DNA from: Nitrospiria bacterium | Lineage (GTDB): Bacteria; Nitrospirota; CAKKRA01; 9FT-COMBO-42-15 | Reading direction: 5' to 3' | Length of the DNA stretch: 5,219 nucleotides | Assembly (NCBI GenBank): GCA_919902475.1 | Contig: CAKKRA010000211.1 | Coordinates: 1 to 5,219, forward strand | Shown here: positions 1-5,161 of the stretch, in pieces | How the letters are laid out: every line of letters starts with the position of its first letter | Numbering within the stretch: position 1 is the first letter of the stretch | Notes under the pieces: generated by a model | Told to the model about the DNA's origin: nothing | Databases searched by the model: none | What the model saw: the letters and a program-made list of their open reading frames with translations, nothing else | Program-made: the position numbers and the translations under genes

Positions 1-436
1 GATCTTTACGCCGAGCACAAAGGCAGATGAAGGGCATGATATAAATATCTCCTTTGAAGAGGCAAAGAGGATTTTGGGGCAGGAAATGGCAGAGAAGGTT
101 AGAGAGTTAAGTTTAAGGATTTACAAAAAGGCTGGCAGCCTTGCTGAAAAAAAGGGAATTATAATAGCTGATACAAAATTTGAGTTTGGCACATACAATA
201 ATGAGCTTATCCTGATTGATGAGATACTGACGCCTGATTCGTCCCGCTTCTGGTCTGCGAGGGATTATCAGGTTGGCAAAGGGCAGGATAGTTTTGACAA
301 GCAGATAGTAAGGGATTATCTCCTGACCCTAAACTGGAACCAGCAGCCGCCAGGGCCTAAACTTCCGGAAGATATAATTGAAAAGGCAGGGGCAAGGTAT
401 AAGGAGATATTGGGGATACTAACAGGACGAGTATAA
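1..436 (+). CDS. purC: SAICAR synthase (PurC), C-terminal part, cut by the left window edge
   Basis: This is the last 144 residues of phosphoribosylaminoimidazole-succinocarboxamide synthase. The cytoplasmic enzyme joins CAIR and aspartate using ATP to form SAICAR in de novo purine synthesis. The reading frame is open from base 2, so the gene begins outside the window. Visible family signatures, numbered from the first visible residue, are FTPSTKADEGHD (2-13), the SAICAR synthase signature ADTKFEFG (56-63), and TPDSSRFW (77-84), which belongs to the ligand-binding region. The C-terminus reads QPPGPKLPEDI and then a helical tail. The FTPSTKA-type motif fits the longer class of the enzyme, about 290-300 residues, so about half is missing. 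No in-frame break is seen and the stop is TAA. The next gene starts 62 bases downstream on the same strand, with no recognisable promoter between, so read-through into it is possible. The family assignment is near certain. Confidence 0.95.
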   Translation, partial: IFTPSTKADEGHDINISFEEAKRILGQEMAEKVRELSLRIYKKAGSLAEKKGIIIADTKFEFGTYNNELILIDEILTPDSSRFWSARDYQVGKGQDSFDKQIVRDYLLTLNWNQQPPGPKLPEDIIEKAGARYKEILGILTGRV

Positions 437-450
437 ATTAACCCCCTCTT

Positions 451-473
451 ATCCCCCTTTACTAAAGGGGGAT
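451..473. repeat. Perfect GC-rich inverted repeat between purC and the ATPase gene
   Basis: The left arm ATCCCCCTTT (451-460) and right arm AAAGGGGGAT (464-473) are perfect reverse complements around the 3-base loop ACT. Outside it, ACCCCCTC (440-448 region) and TAGGGAGA (475-482) form a second, imperfect pair of C-rich and G-rich arms, suggesting a larger, partly decayed nested palindrome. In RNA it would form a very stable stem ending 25 bases before the ATPase start. No T-run follows on either strand, so a standard intrinsic terminator is unlikely. It resembles short dispersed palindromic (REP-like or MITE-like) elements that sit between genes in many genomes. That identity is inference, because only one copy is in this window. 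Confidence 0.7.
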
Positions 474-498
474 GTAGGGAGATTATTGAGGCTCATAC

Positions 499-3108
499 AT
501 GAAACTTGACTGGCACTTATTAGACACTGAAGTTGTCCTTGAAAAACTCGGCACAGGCAAAAATGGCCTCTCATCAGACGAGGCAAAGGAGAGGTTTGCC
601 AAATACGGCCCGAATCTTTTAAAAGAAGCGGCTAAAAAATCGCCGCTCCTTTTATTTTTAAAACAATTCACAGATGTCCTTGTGCTAATCCTTATTGCAG
701 CAGCGATCATCTCTGCTTTTACAGGCGATGTAACAGATACGATAGTAATTATCTTTATTGTATTTTTAAATGCAACTATCGGCTTTACGCAGGAGTATCG
801 CGCAGAGCGCGCAATGGAGGCGCTTAAAAAATTAGAAGCGCCTGTTGTAACTGTTATTCGTAGCAGCTCACACACAAAAATCCCTTCGCAGGACCTGGTT
901 ATCGGAGACATAATCGAGCTTTCTGCAGGCGAGAAGGTGTCTGCTGATATAAGACTTATAGAGGCATACAATCTTAATGTTGAAGAGGCGGCCCTTACAG
1001 GCGAATCCCTGCCTGTTGAAAAAAACACAAAGCCCATGGAAGGAATAGCAGCTTTAGCAGACAGGAAGAATATGTCTTTCATGGGAACAATTATTACCTA
1101 CGGAAGGGGCATTGGCGTTGTAACTGCTACAGGCATGGACACAGAGCTTGGCAAGATAGCGCATCTTATTCAGGAAGTTAAGGACAAAAAGACGCCTATT
1201 CAGGAGCGGCTTGAAAGAATGGGCAAATGGCTTGCTTTGGTTGCTCTGATTTTATGCGCTGTTATCTTTACAGCAGGCATTCTTAGGGGGGAGCCGATGC
1301 AATTGATGCTGCTCACTGCTATAAGCCTTGCTGTTGCTGCTATACCTGAGAGCCTGCCTGCTGTAATAACCATTGTCCTTGCATTAGGCGCCTACAGGAT
1401 GGTTAAAGCAAATGCCTTGATAAGAAAACTCCCTTCAGTAGAAACGCTCGGCTCTGTAACAACAATATGTTCTGATAAAACCGGCACACTTACTTTGAAC
1501 AAAATGTCTGCTGAATTTATTTATACTATAGATGGATTGGAAAGGGAATGGGATGCAGATGATAGGATAACAGGAAAGCTGCTCCATGCAATGGTTCTTT
1601 GCAATGACGCAAATATTGAAGGTGCTAAAAGGACAGGCGACCCAATGGAGCTTGCTCTGCTTCAGGCTGGCATCCACACAGGCATAACAAAGGAAGATGC
1701 GCTAAGGGATTATCCGCGTTTAAATGAGCTCCCTTTTGATTCATCAAGAAAGAGGATGTCAACCATCCACAGAACGCCTGATAATAAATATATTGCCTTT
1801 GTAAAAGGCGCTGTTGACAGCCTCCTCGAGATTTCCCCATACATACTTACTGACAGCGGTGTTAAGGAGATGGGCAATGCAGACAAAAAGCAGATGCTTA
1901 TCTACAATGAAGAGATGGCATCAAAAGGCGTCCGCGTCCTTGGTTTTGCATACAGGGATGCTAAAAAGGAGATACAGCCTGATGAGTCTGAGAATGACCT
2001 TGTTTTTATCGGCCTTGTCGGGTTAAAGGATCCGCCGAGGGATGAGGCAAGAGATGCAGTCAGCCAGTGCAGAGATGCAGGCATAAGACCTGTAATGATA
2101 ACAGGCGACCATCCAGCAACAGCAGCAGCTATAGCAAGGGATGTGGGCATACTATCAGCAAACGACAGGAGCATGACTGGAAGGGAGCTTGCTGATATTT
2201 CTGATGAGGAGTTTAAGGGTGTAGTTGAAAGCATCTCTGTTTTTGCAAGGGTGCAGCCAGAAGATAAGATCAGAATTGTTAATGCCCTGAGGGAAAAGGG
2301 ACATATAGTCGCAATGACAGGCGACGGTGTTAATGATGCGCCTGCGTTAAAGGGCGCAAATATAGGCATTGCAATGGGCATAACAGGCACAGATGTGAGC
2401 AAGGAGGCATCTGATATGATTCTGCTTGACGACAATTTTTCAACCATTGTAAGCGCAATAAAAGAAGGAAGGATCATCTATGACAATATCAGAAAATTCA
2501 TCCGCTACATGCTCTCAACAAATTCAGGCGAGGTGCTCACCATGTTCTTTGCAATACTCCTCGGCATGCCTCTGCCCCTGCTTCCTATTCAGATACTCTG
2601 GGTGAATCTTGTAACAGACTCTTTGCCTGCGCTTGCACTTGGATTAGAGCCGGCAGAAAGAAATGTTATGAAGCGGCTTCCCAGAGACCCAAAGGAAAGT
2701 ATATTTTCAAGGGGCATGTGGCAGCATATTATATGGGTAGGTTTTTTAATGGCAGCAGGTGTGATATTTGTAATGTGGTATGAATTAAGAAACAGCGATA
2801 TCAGGCACATGCAGAGCATGGCCTTTTTTACGCTTGCCATGTTTCAGATGTTCAATGTAATGGCAATACGCTCAGAAAGAGAGTCTCTTTTTACTATCGG
2901 CCTTTTTTCAAATTTAAAACTTCTCGGCGCTGTTCTCTTGACCTTTACTCTACAGCTCTTGATAACCTATCTGCCGCCTTTTCAGAAGATCTTTAAGACA
3001 ACATCATTAAGCCCTCTTGAACTCTCCCTCTGCCTTGCTGTATCTTTTACAGTCTTTATTGCTGTTGAGGCAGAAAAGGCATTCTTTAGACGGAGGGAGC
3101 GGCGTTAA
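499..3108 (+). CDS. P2A-type (SERCA/PMCA-like) calcium-transporting P-type ATPase
   Basis: This 869-residue inner-membrane cation pump probably exports Ca2+ at the cost of ATP. All P-type hallmarks are present: actuator TGES (167-170), phosphorylation motif DKTGTLT with Asp326, nucleotide-domain KGA (436-438), DPPR (511-514), TGD (535-537) and the hinge TGDGVNDAP (607-615). Ten membrane segments are visible, at about 57-75, 79-98, 244-262, 269-297, 667-690, 696-715, 740-762, 774-790, 806-825 and 840-860. M4 has VAAIPESLP (279-287). M5 has NSGE (Asn675, Glu678). M6 has NLVTD (Asn703, Thr706, Asp707). These match SERCA calcium ligands Glu309, Asn768, Glu771, Asn796, Thr799 and Asp800. The M8 position of SERCA Glu908 is Gln783, as in plasma-membrane-type pumps. 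Length is normal for bacterial members (about 880). The start is supported by the typical N-terminal 'W...GLSSDEA..R...YGPN' pattern and GAGG at 488-491, seven bases before ATG. Mn2+ or another divalent cation remains possible. Confidence 0.93.
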   Translation: MKLDWHLLDTEVVLEKLGTGKNGLSSDEAKERFAKYGPNLLKEAAKKSPLLLFLKQFTDVLVLILIAAAIISAFTGDVTDTIVIIFIVFLNATIGFTQEYRAERAMEALKKLEAPVVTVIRSSSHTKIPSQDLVIGDIIELSAGEKVSADIRLIEAYNLNVEEAALTGESLPVEKNTKPMEGIAALADRKNMSFMGTIITYGRGIGVVTATGMDTELGKIAHLIQEVKDKKTPIQERLERMGKWLALVALILCAVIFTAGILRGEPMQLMLLTAISLAVAAIPESLPAVITIVLALGAYRMVKANALIRKLPSVETLGSVTTICSDKTGTLTLNKMSAEFIYTIDGLEREWDADDRITGKLLHAMVLCNDANIEGAKRTGDPMELALLQAGIHTGITKEDALRDYPRLNELPFDSSRKRMSTIHRTPDNKYIAFVKGAVDSLLEISPYILTDSGVKEMGNADKKQMLIYNEEMASKGVRVLGFAYRDAKKEIQPDESENDLVFIGLVGLKDPPRDEARDAVSQCRDAGIRPVMITGDHPATAAAIARDVGILSANDRSMTGRELADISDEEFKGVVESISVFARVQPEDKIRIVNALREKGHIVAMTGDGVNDAPALKGANIGIAMGITGTDVSKEASDMILLDDNFSTIVSAIKEGRIIYDNIRKFIRYMLSTNSGEVLTMFFAILLGMPLPLLPIQILWVNLVTDSLPALALGLEPAERNVMKRLPRDPKESIFSRGMWQHIIWVGFLMAAGVIFVMWYELRNSDIRHMQSMAFFTLAMFQMFNVMAIRSERESLFTIGLFSNLKLLGAVLLTFTLQLLITYLPPFQKIFKTTSLSPLELSLCLAVSFTVFIAVEAEKAFFRRRERR

Positions 3109-3117
3109 AATAAAAAT

Positions 3118-3148
3118 GCTTCCGGGGATTGTAATGAAGCTTGATTTT
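3118..3148 (+). terminator. Weak candidate terminator after the ATPase gene
   Basis: GCTTC (3118-3122) and GAAGC (3136-3140) are complementary across a 13-base spacer and are followed by the T-rich TTGATTTT. The five-base stem and long loop make it a poor intrinsic terminator. Its T-rich tail is also the -35 box of the next promoter, so the two signals would share bases. It is listed only because it is the sole hairpin-plus-T candidate at the end of the pump gene. Confidence 0.25.
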
Positions 3149-3169
3149 ATATGAAATATCCTATATAAT
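3141..3169 (+). promoter_or_regulatory. Sigma-70-type promoter of the vapBC operon
   Basis: A -35 box TTGATT (3141-3146) is separated by exactly 17 bases from a perfect consensus -10 box TATAAT (3164-3169). Transcription would start near 3176, giving a leader of about 26 bases before the antitoxin ATG. The region is AT-rich and lies 33 bases after the stop of the ATPase gene, so the toxin-antitoxin pair is an independent transcription unit. Confidence 0.75.
3147..3168. promoter_or_regulatory. Candidate operator overlapping the vapBC promoter
   Basis: TTATAT (3147-3152) and ATATAA (3163-3168) form a 6-base inverted repeat with a 10-base spacer, lying between the -35 box and the -10 box. CTATAT is also repeated directly at 3161-3166 and 3185-3190. 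Ribbon-helix-helix antitoxins usually repress their own promoter at such short repeats, so binding here would block RNA polymerase. AT-rich DNA yields such repeats by chance, so this is tentative. Confidence 0.35.
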
Positions 3170-3190
3170 TCTCTACATACAAAGCTATAT

Positions 3191-3198
3191 TGGAGGTG
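3191..3198 (+). promoter_or_regulatory. Ribosome binding site that fixes the vapB start
   Basis: TGGAGGTG (3191-3198) is a near-ideal Shine-Dalgarno sequence three to four bases from the ATG at 3202. An upstream in-frame TTG at 3190 overlaps this site and so cannot be the real start. Confidence 0.8.
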
Positions 3199-3201
3199 TT
3201 T

Positions 3202-3459
3202 ATGGGAAGTGCGACAAAGCAGGCGAATTTTCTTCTGCCAGAAGATCTGATTGCGGAGCTGAAGAAGGCTGTCCCCAGGAGGGAGCAGAGCAAGGTTGTT
3301 ACAGAGGCTCTAAAAAAGGAGCTGAAAAGAATTAAACTCAAAGAGGTTCTGCAAACAAGCTTTGGCGCATGGAAGGATAGAGACCATCCTGAATTGAAGG
3401 CTGGTACAAAGGCCTTTATTAGAAAACTCAGACGCTCAACAAGATTGAGCCGGCCATGA
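3202..3459 (+). CDS. VapB-like ribbon-helix-helix antitoxin
   Basis: This 85-residue protein is the likely antitoxin of a type II toxin-antitoxin pair. Residues about 5-40 fit a ribbon-helix-helix (CopG/Arc-type) fold: a short strand QANFLLP, helix EDLIAELKKAV, a turn at PRREQ, then helix SKVVTEALKKELKRI. This part should dimerise and bind the operon's own promoter. The C-terminal part, including SFGAWKDRDHPEL and a basic end (RKLRRSTRLSR), would wrap the toxin and mask its active site. The ATG at 3202 is chosen because a strong Shine-Dalgarno lies just upstream. The stop TGA overlaps the toxin ATG (ATGA), the usual coupling in such operons. The short length and position directly before a PIN-domain gene strongly support the role. 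The exact subfamily name is not certain, so no symbol is assigned. Confidence 0.82.
   Translation: MGSATKQANFLLPEDLIAELKKAVPRREQSKVVTEALKKELKRIKLKEVLQTSFGAWKDRDHPELKAGTKAFIRKLRRSTRLSRP
3434..3450 (+). promoter_or_regulatory. Hairpin just upstream of the toxin start
   Basis: GCTCAA (3434-3439) and TTGAGC (3445-3450) are perfect complements around the 5-base loop CAAGA. The stem ends five bases before the vapC ATG at 3456 and includes TTGAG, the only weak Shine-Dalgarno-like sequence there. In the folded mRNA, toxin initiation should be poor unless a ribosome finishing vapB opens the stem. The pairing is seen directly; the regulatory effect is inferred. Confidence 0.45.
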
Positions 3460-3836
3460 AGAATATCCTTGTGGATACAGATATCCTTATTAACTTCCTC
3501 AGAGGCAGTGTAAGGGCAAGATATTTTTTATCTTCATTGATTAATGAGTCAGCGCTATATTGTTCAGTTATAACTGTAGCCGAGATATTTGCAGGCATGA
3601 AAGAACACGAAAAGGAAAAGACCTCGGACCTTTTAGACAGCCTAAATATTATAGATGTAACACGCGAAATAGCAGAAAAGGCCGGAGGCTATAAAAAGGG
3701 CATCAAAAGCCATAGCCTTGAGCTGGACGACTGTCTTATCGCAGCAACCGCCTTTGTAAATAATGCTGTTCTTGCTACAGGCAATGGCAGGCATTATCCA
3801 ATGAATGATATAGAAAAGCTTATAGTTTCCACATAA
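3456..3836 (+). CDS. vapC: VapC-like PIN-domain toxin ribonuclease
   Basis: This 126-residue PIN-domain protein is the toxin partner of the gene it overlaps. VapC toxins are Mg2+- or Mn2+-dependent ribonucleases, many of which cut tRNA or rRNA. Their targets cannot be read from sequence. The PIN acidic residues are visible: Asp7 in the N-terminal VDTDILINFL strand, Glu43 in TVAEIFAG, and Asp91/Asp92 in LELDDCLIAATA. The fourth position in the ATGNGRHYP motif (107-115) carries Asn110 where some members have Asp, which is common in VapC proteins. Length is typical (about 125-140) and the gene appears intact. It starts inside the antitoxin stop codon (ATGA, four-base overlap) with almost no ribosome-binding site of its own, so translation should depend on the antitoxin gene. 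It converges with the lipoprotein gene downstream, 65 bases away. Confidence 0.92.
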   Translation: MKNILVDTDILINFLRGSVRARYFLSSLINESALYCSVITVAEIFAGMKEHEKEKTSDLLDSLNIIDVTREIAEKAGGYKKGIKSHSLELDDCLIAATAFVNNAVLATGNGRHYPMNDIEKLIVST

Positions 3837-3860
3837 TAGTTGTTTTAATTAATTAAGGCG

Positions 3861-3884
3861 GTTTCATTTTTTAAAACATGAAAC
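3861..3884. repeat. Near-perfect 24-base palindrome between convergent genes
   Basis: GTTTCAT (3861-3867) pairs with ATGAAAC (3878-3884), and the inner TTTT and AAAA also pair, so 11 of 12 positions match. Just before it is a second AT-only palindrome, TTAATTAATTAA (3845-3856). The position, 24 bases after the vapC stop and 17 bases past the lipoprotein stop on the other strand, suits a weak bidirectional transcription end. The low GC content and lack of a clean T-run make terminator function uncertain. Confidence 0.45.
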
Positions 3885-3901
3885 AATGCCCAGCCTGTTT
3901 T

Positions 3902-4498
3902 TTAATAAACCTCTTCAAGAAAGTCGGAGATGTTTTTGCCAATCTCATTACAGTTATTCCTCAACAGATCCATGGAATCACCGCCAAATGAGCCGCCCTT
4001 CCCATATTTTATATCGCGAAATTTTACCACTACCTTGCTAGTGGCTGTCTCTGTCATAGTGCCTGCCACTGTAACATTGGTCCAGCCGCCTGTGCCTAAG
4101 TATCGCGCTCCGCGGGTGCCGCGGTCAAACTGTATAAATTTGCCCTCAATTATCAGGTCGTAGCCTGCTGCCTCTTCCTTTGTATTTGCAACGCCTATCG
4201 TGGGATAGAATTTGTGGTCCCCCATCTCCTTCAGAAATCCATCTATCAGGTGGTTGTTGGCAGAAAGCTTGAATGCCTCCATCTCTGTACGCTCCTCTGC
4301 ATTAGTGCTTAAAAAAGACACTTCCCCGACATCAAATAGACGTATACCCACGGACTTGTACTTACGGAAACGTTCTGTGGTGTGCAGCTCCTCGTAGGAC
4401 AGATCACCAGGCGCCACCAGCGGCGTGTCAGCAGGCTTGGCATGTGCACAGCCAAGCAGCGCTATTAGTCCAAACAACAATAATGCCTTTCTCAACAT
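3902..4498 (-). CDS. Small envelope lipoprotein, DUF4410-like
   Basis: This 198-residue predicted lipoprotein has a type II signal peptide. It shows basic MLRK, a hydrophobic stretch LLLFGLIALLG, and Cys17 in the lipobox LLGC. Residue +2 is Ala, not Asp, so sorting to the outer membrane is expected in a diderm. The mature part has a region like other DUF4410-type proteins: a YDLIIEGKF strand (113-121), the motif RGTRGARYLGTGG (126-138), T-rich strands V(T)VAGTMTETAT (142-153), then GGSFGGDS (168-175) and an amphipathic C-terminal helix ending DFLEEVY. The biochemical function is unknown. The ATG at 4498 is preferred over a reading frame extending to 4654 because the signal peptide then sits at the N-terminus and AAGGAGG lies five bases upstream. 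It is divergent from the heme gene and convergent with vapC, so it is probably monocistronic. The DUF assignment is by recognition and is moderately sure. Confidence 0.8.
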   Translation of the reverse strand: MLRKALLLFGLIALLGCAHAKPADTPLVAPGDLSYEELHTTERFRKYKSVGIRLFDVGEVSFLSTNAEERTEMEAFKLSANNHLIDGFLKEMGDHKFYPTIGVANTKEEAAGYDLIIEGKFIQFDRGTRGARYLGTGGWTNVTVAGTMTETATSKVVVKFRDIKYGKGGSFGGDSMDLLRNNCNEIGKNISDFLEEVY

Positions 4499-4503
4499 AA
4501 GTG

Positions 4504-4510
4504 CCTCCTT
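4504..4510 (-). promoter_or_regulatory. Ribosome binding site that fixes the lipoprotein start
   Basis: On the minus strand AAGGAGG is a full Shine-Dalgarno match with five bases to the ATG at 4498. It sets the start at the signal peptide and rules out the 52-residue upstream extension. Confidence 0.88.
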
Positions 4511-4516
4511 AATGTT

Positions 4517-4528
4517 ACTCATATGAGT
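4517..4528. promoter_or_regulatory. Perfect 12-base palindrome in the lipoprotein leader, candidate operator
   Basis: ACTCATATGAGT reads the same on both strands. It lies six bases upstream of the lipoprotein Shine-Dalgarno and just downstream of that gene's predicted transcription start. With no loop it is better suited to a dimeric DNA-binding protein than to an RNA hairpin. The regulator is unknown. Confidence 0.4.
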
Positions 4529-4547
4529 TAAATATCTATATTTTTTA

Positions 4548-4576
4548 AAGTTACCAAAAACCTTTGAATCTGTCAA
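4548..4576 (-). promoter_or_regulatory. Candidate promoter of the lipoprotein gene
   Basis: Read on the minus strand, a perfect -35 TTGACA (4576-4571) is followed after 17 bases by TAACTT (4553-4548), a weak -10 with three of six consensus bases. Transcription would start near 4541, leaving a leader of about 43 bases that contains the 12-base palindrome. Confidence 0.5.
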
Positions 4577-4603
4577 TAGCGCTTTTGATAAATTAGGCAT
4601 TCC

Positions 4604-4632
4604 TTGACAGGCCATAGTTTTGTGTGTTAAAT
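4604..4632 (+). promoter_or_regulatory. Candidate promoter of the ahb-hemL operon
   Basis: A perfect -35 TTGACA (4604-4609) is followed, after a 17-base spacer, by TTAAAT (4627-4632), a -10 box with four of six consensus bases. Transcription would start near 4639, about 34 bases before the ATG. The G after the -35 box makes TTGACAG the mirror image of CTGTCAA at 4570-4576, the -35 of the divergent gene. Confidence 0.62.
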
Positions 4633-4672
4633 TCCAGTAGTTCAAATTAATCAAAAGAAGAGAGGATTTTTT

Positions 4673-5161
4673 ATGATTCAGCTTACAGAGACAGAAAAAA
4701 GATTAATCAGGATAATTCAGGATGATATGCCGGTGGCAGAACAGCCTTATAAGGCGATTGCAGAGCAGATCGGCATTTCAGAGGCAGAGGTGATTGCCAA
4801 AATAAAAGAGTTTCGTGAAAAGGGCTATATCCGGCGCTTTGGCGCAACATTGAGGCACAGGGAGGCAGGGATATCAGCAAATGGCATGGGCATCTGGATT
4901 GTGCCTAAGGATGATGCAGAGAGGATTGGCAATATCATGGCATCCTTTAAAGAGGTAACACACTGCTACGAAAGGCCTACATTTTCAGATTGGCCGTATA
5001 ATTTTTATACAATGATTCATGGAAAGACAAGGGATGACTGCGAGGCAATTGCAAAGAAGATTTCAGAGGCAACAGGCATTAAAGAATATTCCCTTTTATA
5101 CAGCACAAAGGAGTTTAAGAAGACGAGCATGAAGTATTTTGAAGATGGGGAGGAGGGCTGA
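4673..5161 (+). CDS. Siroheme decarboxylase subunit (AhbA/AhbB family), Lrp/AsnC-like fold
   Basis: This 162-residue protein belongs to the AhbA/AhbB (NirD/G/H/L-related) family. These proteins remove two acetate carboxyls from siroheme to give didecarboxysiroheme, an early step of the alternative heme or heme d1 route. Residues 4-55 form an AsnC-type helix-turn-helix. After it come RRFGATLRHREAGISANGM (54-72) and a ferredoxin-like domain with HCYERPTFSDWPYNFYTMIHG (97-117) split across strand and turn, then YSTKEFKKTSMKYF (143-156). The H-x-Y-x-R-P...DWPYN...H pattern (His97, Tyr99, Arg101, Trp107, His116) and the final STKEFKK..M.YF separate this family from ordinary Lrp regulators, which lack them. 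AGAGGA (4661-4666) supports the start. The stop overlaps hemL by one base, placing it in a tetrapyrrole operon. Whether it is the A or B subunit cannot be decided here, and its partner is not in the window. Confidence 0.87.
   Translation: MIQLTETEKRLIRIIQDDMPVAEQPYKAIAEQIGISEAEVIAKIKEFREKGYIRRFGATLRHREAGISANGMGIWIVPKDDAERIGNIMASFKEVTHCYERPTFSDWPYNFYTMIHGKTRDDCEAIAKKISEATGIKEYSLLYSTKEFKKTSMKYFEDGEEG

Noticed and set aside
451..473. Intrinsic terminator of purC
   Set aside because: The stem is strong but no T-run follows on the plus or minus strand, so it is described as a repeat instead.
483..1082. Long open frame of 199 codons on the minus strand opposite the ATPase gene
   Set aside because: It lies wholly antisense to a well-supported P-type ATPase with intact motifs. 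The translated product is Ser/Ile/Thr-rich without recognisable domains, as expected of a shadow frame.
1902..2477. 191-codon minus-strand open frame opposite the ATPase catalytic domain
   Set aside because: It is antisense to the TGD and TGDGVNDAP region of the pump. The composition is low-complexity Ser/Ala/Leu with no family match, so it is a shadow.
3190..3201. TTG start for the antitoxin four codons upstream
   Set aside because: The TTG overlaps the Shine-Dalgarno sequence that serves the ATG at 3202.
3930..4397. Two short plus-strand frames opposite the lipoprotein gene (3930-4163 and 4212-4397)
   Set aside because: Both are antisense to a well-supported lipoprotein gene and show no domain or ribosome-binding site.
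4499..4654. N-terminal extension of the lipoprotein gene by 52 codons
   Set aside because: It would bury the signal peptide and lipobox inside the protein, and it overlaps the predicted promoter. A full Shine-Dalgarno precedes the ATG at 4498 instead.
4511..4672. Possible riboswitch or small RNA in the divergent intergenic region
   Set aside because: The predicted leaders are only about 34-43 bases long and I see no recognisable riboswitch core or stable multi-stem structure.
4673..5161. Calling this gene a classical Lrp/AsnC transcriptional regulator
   Set aside because: The C-terminal half carries siroheme-decarboxylase motifs and the gene overlaps hemL. A regulatory side role is left open only as a hypothesis.
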